NCBI GenBank assembly: GCA_905250075.1
Contig: CAJNOP010000662.1
Coordinates: 1 to 64,000 of the forward strand
Origin: Rotaria sp. Silwood1
Taxonomy: Eukaryota > Rotifera > Eurotatoria > Philodinida > Philodinidae
Direction of reading: 5' to 3'
DNA: 64,000 nucleotides
Made by a program: the position numbers and the translations under genes. Positions 45,684 to 58,200 of the stretch are shown piece by piece; within the stretch, counting starts at the first letter, position 1, and the number at the start of each line of letters is the position of its first letter. Below the pieces are notes generated by a model. It was not told where the DNA came from. It saw only the letters and a program-made list of their open reading frames with translations, and did no database searches.

Positions 45684-46919
45684 TTATAATTCCTTTGGAA
45701 TATTAATATCAATTGTTAATCTTTTATCAATTTCTTTTTCCCATTGATAATTCATTTGTTTAAGTCTTGCTTTAATATAATCAACAACAACAATATTATC
45801 ATATGAAAATGATTTTGGCCACCAACCTTGAAGATAACTAACATGTCCACCTTCTAAAGTTTTTATTGCAATAATATATGAATTTTGTAAAATATCATCA
45901 TTTAATAAACCATCAATAGGACATATCGGATCATCAATAGCACTCAAAATAAGTGTTGGTATATGAATATATTTTAACCATTGATTTGGTGATGCTTCAG
46001 TATAATAATGTTCAACATCTCGAAAACCATATATTGGTACAATACAATGTGTATCAAAATCACGTATTGTTTTTGATTGATAAGCATTATTAAGATTAAT
46101 ATTTAATTTTGAATTAGAATTTGAAAAATGTTTTTCATGTTGTCGTAAATATTGTATAAGATTAGTTGTTAAACGATGATTATACATACGTATATGAAAC
46201 CATTGTTCAAGATTACTTGTAGTTAAATGCATATCAAAACTTGCACAACAAATAATAGCACCTTGTAATGAACATTGATTATTTTCTTCACCAAGAAATT
46301 TTGTTAAAATACTAGCACCTAATGAATAACCAACAGCAAATATTGGAGTTTCTTCTCCAACAATAGAACGTATATATTTTATAGATGCACGTAAATCATT
46401 TGTATTTGCAGCACAAAATGATTTTGGTGATGTTAATTCTGATTGACCACATCCACGTGCATGTGATACAACACAACATAAATCAAGTTTTGAACTAGCA
46501 TATAAAATCATCCAACGAATATATGAATCATGAGAACCACCTGTAAGACCATGTAGAATTAATAAAATAGGTTGTCGATAATAAGGACGTGTATGCCAAT
46601 CGATTGCAATTGTTCCACCAGTATTATCAACTGTAAGAAGAATACGTTCAAATGATATTTGTGGTAATGAACGTAAAAGAACACTGAATATTGTCATTAA
46701 ATGTCCATTAAATATCCATGGTGTTGGACGATATTCAAAAAATGATGGACATTGACTAATAAGAAATTTATTTTCTTCTGTTGTTTGCATAATAATAGTA
46801 GAAGGATATTGTTTTACTATTCTCCATATTAATTTAACAATGACTATAGTGAACGGAATTGAAACAAGTAAAGTTTTAGAATTGTCTTTTAAATGCGACC
46901 ACATTTTACTCAAGATCAC
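45684..46919 (-). CDS. Alpha/beta hydrolase of the ABHD1/ABHD3 family
   Basis: An uninterrupted 411-aa frame, the normal length for ABHD1/3. Residues 17-36 (LLVSIPFTIVIVKLIWRIV) form a single N-terminal membrane anchor, as in the family. RPTPWIFNGHLMTIF precedes the fold. The oxyanion region ILHGLTGGSHDSYIR is followed by HARGCGQSELTSPKSF, characteristic of this subfamily. The nucleophile is S199 in GYSLG; the acid is probably D329 in SAIDDPICP; the base is H359 in GGHVSYLQGW. All three are present, so it should be active. Relatives include ABHD3, which cleaves medium-chain phosphatidylcholines, and yeast ethanol acyltransferases; the substrate here is unknown. The absence of introns is unusual next to spliced neighbours but does not imply transfer. 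Confidence 0.9.
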   Translation of the reverse strand: MILSKMWSHLKDNSKTLLVSIPFTIVIVKLIWRIVKQYPSTIIMQTTEENKFLISQCPSFFEYRPTPWIFNGHLMTIFSVLLRSLPQISFERILLTVDNTGGTIAIDWHTRPYYRQPILLILHGLTGGSHDSYIRWMILYASSKLDLCCVVSHARGCGQSELTSPKSFCAANTNDLRASIKYIRSIVGEETPIFAVGYSLGASILTKFLGEENNQCSLQGAIICCASFDMHLTTSNLEQWFHIRMYNHRLTTNLIQYLRQHEKHFSNSNSKLNINLNNAYQSKTIRDFDTHCIVPIYGFRDVEHYYTEASPNQWLKYIHIPTLILSAIDDPICPIDGLLNDDILQNSYIIAIKTLEGGHVSYLQGWWPKSFSYDNIVVVDYIKARLKQMNYQWEKEIDKRLTIDINIPKEL

Positions 46920-48988
46920 ATATTCCTATTTTAGATAAACTACACATATGTCATTCACCATTGCAATTCAATTACAACTGACCTCTGTAATAGAAAAGAG
47001 GGCGTTGAATATCAATCCATTTCAAAGATCTTTAGATTTTCAAATAAAATGTGTACTTTATAAGTAGTCGTATTTGAAATCTTACGAAAACAGTCGATTT
47101 TCTTTGACAAGACACCATTCTTCACGTCAATTATTAATATATCAATGTTTAACACATAGTAATAGTTATCATTATTCTTTTCAAATGAAGATCGATAATT
47201 ATTAAAAAGAAAAACATAAACACGGTAATCAAGAAAAAAAAAACATATTTTCTTTTCATCTTGTTTTTTTTTACTTTTTATTGGTATCCTCAATTATATC
47301 GAAAAATTAGTAGTACAAACATTCGAAAATGATCATACACAAATTACTGCATATCTCATATTCAATTTTCTATCATATTCATGACGATATAATAACTTAT
47401 TTAGGAAAATTTCATCACATATTGATCACTATAGTTCAAATAATAGTATCGAACGAGTGAAAAGATGAGTTTCATTTTGAATTAAAACCTCATGAAAATA
47501 ATTAAGTTATTTAATCAGAACATTAATGTACTATTTACTTATGTCTCATTGAAAATATTTACTGTCAATATAAATATATATATACATTTTCTCTAATTGA
47601 ATTATTATTCAATTGAATTCACGTTTAGTTCATTTTAATGCAATGCACGAATAATTATGAAGTGAAAGAACAATAAAATTTATTACTATTTCATATGCAT
47701 ATTAATTTACAATTAACTAAATGTATTCATTTACTATCAGTAATGCTTATTGAAATTTTATCTATACATGAATATTCTATTGATAAACATTTTTATATCG
47801 TAATATGTCAAGCTAAAAAATAAATAATTTTTTGAATCGATGTAAAGAATGTATGGATATATTGTTTTGACTAGTCATGGATTGAAAATAGACGATTGGA
47901 ATTCATGTAGGCATTTCTTTTATTATGAAAAAAAATGTTTTGAAAATTTTGAATACAATAATTTAATATTCTCACTGAAAAAAAAGTAGATCCTCATAGA
48001 CGAAAACTAAACAGCCTTCTCATAACTTGAGTATTTTCAACCAACTACGAGGATATGATGAATTCAAAGTAGTTGTACAAGATCACCATGGATGCAAGTA
48101 TTTAGTCTTTAGTGTGTAATTCTTATCCCGAAAAAAAAATGAATTCTTGATCAGGACTAACTAAAGTCTTGTACATTAAAGAATCTAATGCTTAGCATGA
48201 CATTATGGCTGGTATAATCAACACCGTTGCTAATTCATAGAATACATGTAATATGAAATACTGATAGATGTCAAGGCTGAAAATTGAATTCAATTATTCA
48301 TTAGTTGAATGGCACAGAAAGATATATGTATCTCTCAATATGAATACCGCGGAAACAATAGTAGAGTAGTTAAATATCTTCACTTCAATTATTTGAAAAG
48401 TTAAATATTTGAAAAGATCTTCAATAATTGAACTCAAAGTTCAGATTTCTTTCACAGTCGTTTTTATTGCATTTGAAAGTTTCATGAAAGTTGTACAATT
48501 TCTGAAAAAGACAATTAAATCGAATTTTACATTAGCATTCATTTATTTTAAAAAGATGTTTTTAAAAGTAAACATAACTACAGATATATCTTTAGAACAA
48601 TTAATTATTCATTTGCAATATTTATATTATAGATTCATGTTTAGATGAAGCATTCAATTCTAGATTCATTTAATATTCAAAACTTGTCTGACGTCTTTAA
48701 GATGACATCTTCATTTGTAATCTTTTTAATGCTGCTTTTTAATTACAATTTCTAATTCATTGTCTGCTTAAAATGTTTCATTTCTTAACCAAGACGATTA
48801 TGTGTAGAGTAATTCAAGAGAAAAACTCAATTTATAAAAAAGAAGTTCTTCATATGACCCTTATCTTTTATTACTTTTTTCTTTCTTTTTTGACTATGTT
48901 CTCATTTCACTATAAGGAATCGAATGCCGCATCGTACTTTTAATTCTTGTTACATGTTTTATTTATGTAGAATAATGTAAGTAATCTC

Positions 48989-49108
48989 ATTTTGAATTAA
49001 AATATTCTATGACGTAAATTAGTAATATGAACTTTTTAGTATAAGAGTAGAAACTGGGTTATATGAGCACAATCATTTCTATTATCGATATAATGAAAGA
49101 TAATAGGT
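48989..49108. repeat. Highly conserved noncoding block, copy A
   Basis: About 118 bp matches 57645-57762 with only about six differences. Surrounding duplicated spacer is much more diverged and gapped. It contains TTTGAATTAAAATATTCTAT and AGAGTAGAAACTGGGTTATA and no open frame. Confidence 0.5.
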
Positions 49109-49339
49109 GGATTAGAAAACCACGATTTATCAAAAAGAAAACCGTTACAGTGATTGAAAAATATCAACTATTTATCGCGTTTCAGCTCATGACTATCGTT
49201 TCGATACATCGAGATTAATCGTCAATTACTTAGTGATATTGAGGATAAGAGATATCATGAAAGTGTAATGTATATTGTCTTTTCAATTTTTGCAAAAAAT
49301 AGATTCATGAGAAAAGTTCATCAAGTTATAATTCACTTT

Positions 49340-49865
49340 TGAGTCGAGACTAGATGCATCACGTAGACATTATTGCGCCATGGATACTCTGGAAACACTT
49401 CGTGTCTTGAAGTTACTGCTGTCAAGATACTGCTTTTCTACAGTTTCTTCTCAGTCAATACTATGGTTTCTCTCTGAAACAGAAAGAAAATTCATAGTCG
49501 AATTTTGACTTCTATTACCTTGGAGCAGAGACAGGTTTGAACGAGAATAGTTTATTGACAAAATTTCAGATCATTTCGTTGTTGCTATCTAATGATACAG
49601 TTATAGTAAAAGCTGTCCGTTTACATTTGCGCATATACACTAGCAGATTCTATATTCTTGTTTCAGGATAGAAGCAAATCAAAAGATCTGAAACTTTTAC
49701 AATTAACTATTATTGTTAAGATCTGTCTCTGTGCAAAGTTTCCAGTAGAAAGTCCAAAATGAATTTTTCCTATGTTTTTGAGAGAGAGAACAATATTAAT
49801 TCTTTTCAGAATATTCATAGTTTAGTAATGTCTGCATAATGCATATAGTCACAACTCAAAAGTTA
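49340..49865. mobile_element. Old diverged foldback related to the 18.7-19.4 kb palindrome
   Basis: The ends CTTTTGAGTCGAGAC and CACAACTCAAAAG are inverted. Internal blocks (GATGCATCAC, TTCTTTTCAGAATATTCATAG, AAGATCTGAAACTTTTACAA, ATCTGTCTCTGTGCAAAG) match the core palindrome at 18732-19358. Arms are heavily diverged. Confidence 0.55.
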
Positions 49866-50840
49866 TTTATAATTTAGTGAGAATTCTTTGCCAATTGTTA
49901 CATAAAAAGAGCAAGAAAGAAAGGAAATTATGCTTTTTGTGCAAGAAGTACTCAATAGAAATAAGGAATATGTTTAGCGCACTTGAACATCTGATGGTAA
50001 GAACGAAGACAGTTGCAGTGGTGTGTGCTAGACTGTCAAATATATTCCACGATTTCCTGACACTCAACTCATTCGGCTGTCTTTTTCAGACAACGACGCA
50101 TACTTGTACAGAGTGAATGTTTCAAATAGCAGAACGTGTTGCATTGTTCATTGTGCATGAGTGCTTAGTCGTTCCTTAGATGTCTTTTTGTTGTACCTTC
50201 GAAATATTTCTTCTGACAGATTTCTTCTTTATGAATACTTTCATAAGTTTGTCGCTCTTATTCGGGCAAAACTAAGAATAAGTCTTGTTGTGGCGATGAT
50301 ATTGACATCGTCTTATTATAAATCGTTACAGGTAATTAAACAATTTTATCGGTCACCTTGTTGCTAAGAAAATCATAAAATAAAAACTGTGCACAAAACC
50401 TTGCAATTTATTTTATTTTCATCCAGAGATAGGTACGATCCATTTCCTCAGATACATCAGAGGATCGCTCCATACGCTGCTATATTTTGGACGTATAATG
50501 TACTGAAATCAAAATTTAAAAACTTTCCCCATTTGAGGTAAATGAAGATTGGTCAGTTTTGTGGCAAGGTTTTTGTGAAATAGAAAAACCTTTTCGCATA
50601 CGCAAAGAGCTCAAACACTAGTGAGAAATCCTTTTAGGCTGCTGCCAATGCAATATTTATTTCCTCAATTTTCATGATCTATTCATAAGATTATATGTAA
50701 AAGAGAAAAAAAAACTGTTGTAGACTATTGTTGCTAGCTACTGTTAACAAGCAATACTACGATTTGTATCCAGAAAAAAAAGTTACTAGATCATATAAGT
50801 CGAGAAATTCCTTCTGAATCTTTCAATTCCAAGCAAAACA

Positions 50841-51968
50841 ATGGCATCGCCATTGATGATTTTACTCAATCAAATTCGAATAGATCTTGCCCGGTATGAA
50901 CTTCCATTCATTTTTGCTTTTGGCACTTTGGCTAATATTGCTAACGTCATCGTTTTTCGACGTCAAACTCTCAAAACCAATATTTGTTCCCGTTACTTTG
51001 TCTGCTTATCTTTGAATAATCTTCTAACATTATATGTGGTTGGTCTTACACAAATCGTAGGTGCGGCTGTTGGTGGCGACATGTTTAGAGCAAATCGTTT
51101 CTTTTGTAAAGTACGCGGATACTTTTTCGAACTTAGTCTGATTCTCTCTCGTCATTTCGTGTGTTTAATCGCTGTTGATCGTTGGATGGTTACATCATCT
51201 AGTGCCTGGCTTCGCCGACAGAATTTACCAAGTAAAGCACGAGCAACAATTTTCGGCAGTTTGCTCTTCTGGTCAACCTTCAATATTCACAGCTTGATAG
51301 GTTATGACACTGGTCCCTTTGGATGTATAACAACTGCTTATTCAGTCTATGGACTTTTCTATTCCATCTACAGTATCATCACATCAATTGTACCGCTTGT
51401 AAACTGTGTATATATCTTATAAACACAGTTTAAATATTTGTTTATTTCTAGGTCGTCATGATTGTTTTCAGTGTTCTTACTTTATTAAATGTTCGATCAT
51501 CAACTGTTCGGCAAATTCATCCGCATCTGTTTCAAGAAAATCCTATCCAATCATATGATATGCAACGTACGACGCATATCATTTCGCAGGTATCTAATCA
51601 TCACCAAGAACGACAACGACAGTTTCTCCGATTAGCTCTTCTACAAGTGGCTATTTATATTATATTCAACTTAGCGTGGTCGACTTTTCCATTTTACACG
51701 TTGCATATATTTCATCAAAAAATTATCAGTGTGGATCAGACATGGATTATGTTATTTTGGAACGGAATTGGTTTGAATCTTCTTTCAACTTATGCTGCGG
51801 TCCGTATTTTCGCTTGTCAAAGTCTCTCATTTTTGTTCTGTTATTTTTTAGGTAACATTTATAGTATATACATTAACTTCAAGAACATTTCGTCGAGAGT
51901 TCATCTTAATAATCAAGCGAATTTGGAACATTGTTAGTGGACGCCTTAAAACTTTTATTTGCGTATAG
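50841..51968 (+). CDS. Rotifer 7TM receptor, paralogue A (3 exons)
   Basis: Exons 50841-51398, 51452-51799 and 51852-51968 are joined by introns of 53 and 52 nt, all phase 0, giving 340 aa. TM1 is PFIFAFGTLANIANVIVF; TM2 is YFVCLSLNNLLTLYVVGL. A TM3 with its preceding Cys (FFCKVRGYFFELSLILSRHF) ends in AVDRW in place of DRY. ECL2 has the partner Cys (GPFGC). TM5 continues across the first intron (IVPL-VVMIVFSVLTLLNVRS), TM6 is LLQVAIYIIFNLAWSTFPFY, and TM7 spans the second intron (NLLSTYAA-VTFIVYTLTSRTFRREF). The class-A-like plan is that of lineage-expanded bdelloid receptors; ligand unknown. About 85% identical to paralogue B in exon 1. Introns sit at identical places in both copies. Confidence 0.87.
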
Positions 51969-52867
51969 TTTAATAGTCATTTTTGGAATTCAAAATAATT
52001 CGATGTTGTGTATTAATGTAAAACTAAATAGTACACTCTAAGACGTGGTTTCCTAGGCAACGCTCAAGATTCGGAATTGCTGTATAAAATCTTTCAGACT
52101 TTCTAGACTATTAGTCAGTAATATGTTTTCTTCTCTCTATTGTGCTTTTCGTCTCATCTGTCATTTTATTGTCATTTATGTTCTTTTCGTTGAATGTTGA
52201 TACATGTGATGGATTTTTTCTTTCGTTGTATGAATTATCCTCTTACCTTTTATTGATATTTTACAGGTGACATTCTCTTCTCGTTTATCATCACCAATGG
52301 AATGTTTCTTGTATGGACATTTCCTCCTTTTGTTCCCTATACATATTTAGTAGTCTATCTGTTGTAATAAAGAAAAAGAGGAGTCAATGAAATGTCGTTA
52401 TTCGTCAAAGTATGCAAAAAAAAGTTTAGAACCAGAGAAAATTTTATTCGTTCGTTGATCGACTATATATTCGAATTATTATTTTTCAGTGTAATGATGA
52501 TAAATATATGGGTAACCTGTAGAAGAGATTTAAATTAACATTAATGAGAAAATGAAGTTCGTGAATAACAAAACGATGAATTGAATATCAAGTTGGGTGG
52601 GTGTGAGTGTAAGAAAAAAAAATACACATCCACCAAATTAAATGAAATTATTTCTATGTGTGATAAACGTGCAACACGATGTCATGATCAATGAGAATAC
52701 TTAAATAGACTTCAATAATATGTTAGCAAATGAAATTGTTTTGATATTAATTGAAATTAGTTTCAATTATCATTAAAAAGAAAACGACCTTTAAAACTCT
52801 GAAATATGGTCGTACGAGAAAAGAGTAAATAAATATATTCTTCCTTTCATCTGGTTTCTTTAGTATT
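51969..52867. other. Intergenic stretch at the duplication junction
   Basis: The first 400 bp are the duplicated GPCR 3' flank. At 52593-52633 a decayed foldback of telomere-like type is visible (GGGTGGGTGTGAGTGTA, A-run, TACACATCCACC). No gene. Confidence 0.5.
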
Positions 52868-52871
52868 TTTA

Positions 52872-53434
52872 GTGTCCTCGATCATATCGAAGAAATAGTA
52901 GCACAGACATCCGAAAATGGTCATACATAAATCAGTGAATATCTAGAAGTAAAAGAATTAAATTCTCAGATTAATGATTTCTCAGGAAAGATGTCGTTTT
53001 ACGGTCAAAAAAATACTAAGAAATTGTAAATAGTATTATGATGATCGTATCTGACGACTAGTACTACTCGACTATAGCCGCTTCTTTTCGGAAGTAGAGA
53101 AATTCAGCCACTGCATCTGCGCATCATATGTTTGTTTCCATATTCCAGAATCTTTCAAACGGGACTGACTGTATGTCATTCACTCAAATTTTTGTATGTG
53201 TCTTTATATGTTTATCATATAGGAAAATCGATATTGTGTCATATTTATGATAATATAATAACGATCATTCTTAAAATGAATGTAATATTGAGGGAACTTT
53301 CACGAAATGTTGGACATCATAATCAAAATAATACTAACGAATGGCTGAAAGATAAGTTTCGTATTTGTTCAATTATTGATCGATTAAAAATTTATTTTGA
53401 ATTAAAAACTCATGAAAATAATAAAGTTATTTAA
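52872..53434 (+). pseudogene. Decayed coiled-coil protein remnant
   Basis: Protein-like pieces SVLDHIEEIVAQTSENGHT and INEYLEVKELNSQINDFSG, separated by a stop, are followed in another frame by ELSRNVGHHNQNNTNEWLKD and FRICSIIDRLKIYFELKTHE ending near 53434. Unit A has a more decayed copy of the same region near 47290-47500 (YIEKLVVQTFENDHTQITAY). The helical composition suggests a coiled-coil host protein. No function assigned. Confidence 0.4.
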
Positions 53435-54399
53435 TCAGAATATTCATATCCTATTTACTTATGTCTCATTGAACACATTTATTGTTAATATATACAAATA
53501 AATTTTCTCTAATTGAATTATTGTTGAATTGGATTTATGTGTAGTTCGTTTTGATGCATTATACAAAGCACATCAAGTATTCATTAATATATAAAATCAA
53601 TAAATCGTATGTAAGAACTATTAGAGGGAGATATCCATATGATGAATAATGATGAAGTGAAAGAATAACAATATTTATTACTATTTCATATGCATATTAA
53701 TTTACAATTATCTATACGTCATCTATACATAAATATTCGCCTAGTAAACATTTTTATATCGTAATTCGTCAAGCTGAAAAACAAGAAATTTTTGAATCGA
53801 TGTAAAGAGTATATGGACATATTATTTTGACTAGCCATGCATTGAAAATAGATGATTGCAATTCATGTATGCATTTTGTTTTTATTATGAAAAAAATATT
53901 TTGAAAATTTTGAATAAAATAATTTGATAATTTTACTGACAAAAAACAGATTTTCATCAATGAAAACTAAACAGCCTTCTCATAAATTGAGTATTTTCAA
54001 GGAACTATGAGGATATGTTAAACTCAAAATAGTTGTATAAGATCATCATGGAAGCAAATATTTTAATCTAACCTAAAAGTATATTTTAGAAGAAGTGTAA
54101 ATGAGTATCGACCTAGACAGTGATAATAACTTTTAGATACTGAATGATATTTGACTGTTTCAAATTCTGTTTGTTCCTAATGGAAATTTGGTTAAGTGAA
54201 AATAAGTGAAATGATTGGTTGACATTAAGATATTCTTTAGTGTATTTTGTCCAGAAAAAAAAAAGAATTTTTGACTAGAATTAACCGGCATCATGTACAA
54301 TAAAGAATCTGCCGTTTTTCATGAAATTAAGAAAGACTTAAAGAATATCTCCGATAATTCCATAGTACCCATTGCACTATGAGATGCTCATACATGTTA

Positions 54400-54660
54400 A
54401 AGCTGAAAGTTGAATGCAACTATTGAGCTATTCAATAATTGAAGTAAAGATATTCAACCATTCAATTATGCCATAATTGAGCTCAACATTTTCAGCTATT
54501 CAATAGTTGAATAGCTTGGCTTCAATTATTTCGTTCGTAAATAATTGAATATTCTTATTTCAATTATTCAATTATAAAATGGTTGAATAGTTCCATAACT
54601 TCACTTCAATTATTTAGTTGTTGAATATTTGAAAAGATCTTTAATAATTGAATTCAAATT
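54400..54660. repeat. TTCAATTATT/AATAGTTGAATA minisatellite
   Basis: Ten- to twelve-base units around ATTCAATAGTTGAAT and its inverse recur many times and can fold on themselves. Similar but shorter stretches lie at 48300-48440 (unit A) and 58320-58560. Confidence 0.65.
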
Positions 54661-55304
54661 TAAGGTTTGATACTACTGAGAGTTTCGAGGGTTCCGAAGT
54701 TACGGAATTCGATTATTTCTGAAAATTAGCAATATTTAAAAAAAACATTCATCCAACTAATAAGTATTTATGCTAAAATGAATTCACAATAGCTACTCGT
54801 TTTATTTCGGAAAGATAATTTCCCGAATGTAAGCATAAATTATTCAAAAACTCACTTCAAACGATAATGGCTGCTTAAAACTATATTCAATACTTATTAT
54901 CATTAGCAAATAGTTTCCTTGAAACTTACAAAGAAATATTCTTAAGTGTCTATTTACTTTCTAGTTGATACCATTTACATCATATAGGATTCAATATGTT
55001 TTGAATATTTTGAAAAGAGTTCATGTTCCAAATGTGTTTCTGCCAGGATGTTTGACATTTACTGCAATTTTTTAACAGAATATCGTGATTCTTCTTATTA
55101 TTCAATTTTCTCTTGAAATTTTGCATAGAAAAAAGCTTCAATAAGATTCATGTATAATGAAAATTCTTTTAAAATACGTTTTCTTCTTTAGTTTTGGTTG
55201 ATTTCATGATAGCAAAAATTGAGATAAAAACAAAAAACTTTTGTATAGATGATATGTAACAGTAAATAAATTATGTTTTAATTGTCTCTCAGAAGAAGAA
55301 ACAC

Positions 55305-56692
55305 AAGTGTTGGATCCCCTTTTTTGTCGAAAGTTAGTACATCTTTTTGACCTTAGTGAAATATGTTTACAATAAAAAAGATTCATGATTTATGACTTAT
55401 TTCTCACGAGATTGAATGTTTCTACTGTAACAGCTATAAGAATCATCTTATCAGAGAAAAAACTCACGATCTCCATCAATATAAGTTAAAACGAGTTGAG
55501 ATTTTTCTCACATACAGTCGCACTTAGGCGCAAGATCATATGATATTATGAGCGTAAAAGAGATAAGAAATATTGAGCTATTAGTTTTAGAAAATGTTAA
55601 TGTTGTGCTAAATGTCAACTATTATGGTATAGCTTAGAATTACGAGATAAATGATTAAAAATTGTAGTATATTTAGTATTTGTTTTCCTTTAGATTCTGA
55701 TATATACGAATTACTTATATTTGTAAGTTAAATATAAAATAATCTTTTTCGTATACGAATGATGAAAAGTGTTTCTAGTAGAAATAAATCAACCAAATGA
55801 AAACCATTGAGAAGAACGAATTGATGCTACATGTTTGACAATTTTGATGTCAACTTAAACGAAGATAACAACGTCATTTGCAGTCAATCTCATTTACAAT
55901 CAACTTTACGCTCCTGTTTTTCAATAAATGTTAAACTATGCTTGGCAAGCAAGTGGATACATAGATAATCATTCAGATTTTATTTTTATCTGGCAAGGAA
56001 GTTTGCTTCACTTTTTCTAATATTGCATGTAATAGAAACTGTTGGAAATCCTCTTAATTTATCTGTTGCAGTTGGTGCAGAAATAATTTTTGTTTTCAAG
56101 AAGTTTTCTTCGATTATCACGTTCAAAATAGTCTATATAGTTTAGTTTAACGAGAATTGTTTTGATAGATACAAAGTTCCATTTTTTTCCTTTCATTCAG
56201 TAAGTAACGCTATCAGGAGTTTTTTTTTTAAATATCAGAATCTGAGAAAAAATAAATATATTATAGTAGCAAACTATAATTATCAGACATTCAAAATTTC
56301 TATTGTGAAATAAATACTCAATATACTACAATTCTCAATCATATATCTCATAATTTTAAGCAGTATCATAATAATTGATACTTAGCACACCATTAACATT
56401 TTCTGACTCTGATAGCTCTATAGTTCTAATCTCTCTTATGCTTATAATATCACATGATCCTGCACATAAGTGCAACAGTATGTGAGAAAAATATTCACTC
56501 GTTTTAACCTATATTGATGAAAATCGTGATTTTTTTCTCTGATAAGATGACTTTTATAGCTTTTATAGTAGAAATGTTCGATCTCCTGAGAAATAAGCCA
56601 TACGCAGAAACGTTTTTTTTATTGTAAACATAGCTCACTAAGGTGAACAAGATGCACTAACTCATAACTCAAAAGTGGTCCAACATTTAGGA
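55305..56692. mobile_element. Large palindromic element inserted in duplication unit B
   Basis: Left arm about 55305-55710 and right arm about 56270-56692 are inverted copies of about 400 bp at roughly 80% by eye. Shared blocks include ATGTTTACAATAAAA, ATCTTATCAGAGAAAAAA, TTTTTCTCACATAC and AGAAAATGTTAATG. The ends are GTTGGATCCCC and GTGGTCCAAC. The 560-bp centre is not palindromic and has no transposase. It lies inside the 2.5 kb absent from unit A, so it arrived after the duplication or was lost from A. Confidence 0.75.
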
Positions 56693-57644
56693 TTGCTCCC
56701 TAGTCCGTATGCACTTATCATATCATATCATGCGATTAAAAGATCATTTTTATATTCAAGTTAGATTTTTTTAAAGATGTTTGAACCTTACTATCAGATA
56801 CTTATCAGGCATTTAATAACTAGGATGAATCATGGTTAAGTGAAACTTTTCACAAAAAAAATGCTAGTATGTATGCAAAAATTACCAAGTAAAGGAAATT
56901 GAGTTTAGCTTTTTCTTCATAAAAGTATATATAAGCGTATCTTTTTGATGCGGACTTGTTTGACAATGAATATTCATAGATTAAATAATTCAATATTAAT
57001 AACTTGAATTAATCAGAATCATAATGTGTCTCACAACAAATATAGACAAAACTGATATTTGTTTGTTTCATTCTGTAATGAATTACATTATATCTTTCTA
57101 TTCTTATATGATATTATAGCAAAGTTCAGATTTGTATTTCATTGCGCAATTTAAAAAAAACGATCGAATTGAATTTTGCATTAACATTCATTTACTTTAA
57201 AAGATGTTTTTTTCCGATAATATATAACACTAGAGATATGTTTTCAGATCAAATAATTTTTTAATTAGAATATTCCTTTTGTAGATTCGTTTTTTAGAAG
57301 AGCCATGCAATCCTAGATTGATGTAAAGTTGATAACTTGGCTTTCTTCTGTAAGATGACGTCTTCCATCGTAATCCTTCTAATCTTATCTTTTGACTACG
57401 ATTTTTATTTCTTTCTCTGCTTTAGTTATTCAATTTATTAATTAAGACGAGTATATGTGAAGGGACTTCAGAGAAACACTCATCTCAAAACATCAATTTG
57501 TACGATGAATGTTTTTTTTTTTTATTATTATTTTTTTTTCTTTTTTGAGTATATTTTAGTTCAACTCTGAGGAATCGAATGTCGCATCTACACTATGTTT
57601 AGTTTTCTAACATGTTTTATCTATGTAAAATACTGTAAGTAATT

Positions 57645-57762
57645 TAATTTTGAATTAAAATATTCTATAACGTAAATTAGTAATATGAACTTTTTAGTAT
57701 AAGAGTAGAAACTGGGTTATATGAACACAATCATTCCTGTTATCGATATAATGTAGGATAAT
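57645..57762. repeat. Highly conserved noncoding block, copy B
   Basis: Partner of 48989-49108. About 1.2 kb upstream of the GPCR B start, against about 1.7 kb for copy A. Confidence 0.5.
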
Positions 57763-57984
57763 AGTCAACTATGCAACCACGATTTATCATGAAAATCGTC
57801 ACGGTTGTCAAAAAATATCTATGATTTATCGCATTTCAGTTTATGACTACAGTTTCGATATATTGAAATTAATAGCCAATGTTTTAGTGATATTGAAGAC
57901 ATGAGATGTCATGTAAGTGTAGTGCATAGTTTCTTTTCAATTTCAAAAAAAAGTAGACTTGGGAAGAAAAGTTCACTATATTTT

Positions 57985-58200
57985 AAAACGTTTTTAAGTC
58001 AAGACTATGGGAATCATGTTGACACTAATTAGCTATGAACACTTTGAAAAGAGCGGTATTGACTTAAAAACTACTGTAAAAATGCAATATTTTGGCAGCA
58101 ATAAGCTCAAAACACGAAATCTTTTCAGGATATTCACAGCTCATTGGTGCCTACATGATTCAAATAGTCTTGAATCAAAGTCGATGTTTAATTTAGTGGG
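57985..58200. mobile_element. Internally deleted copy of the old foldback
   Basis: It holds both outer parts of the element seen at 49340-49865 (AAGTCAAGACTATGGGAATCAT, TTTTCAGGATATTCACAGCTCA) but lacks the centre. It lies at the homologous place in unit B, so insertion predates the duplication and the deletion followed it. Confidence 0.55.

Larger units (their letters stand above)
47285..52370. repeat. Segmental duplication, unit A
   Basis: About 5.1 kb that matches unit B (52868-60500) in order and orientation: a decayed coding scrap at 47285-47500, AT-rich spacer, an old foldback at about 49340-49865, the GPCR gene, and a 350-bp 3' flank. The homology extends well beyond the coding region, so duplication was at DNA level. 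Confidence 0.8.
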
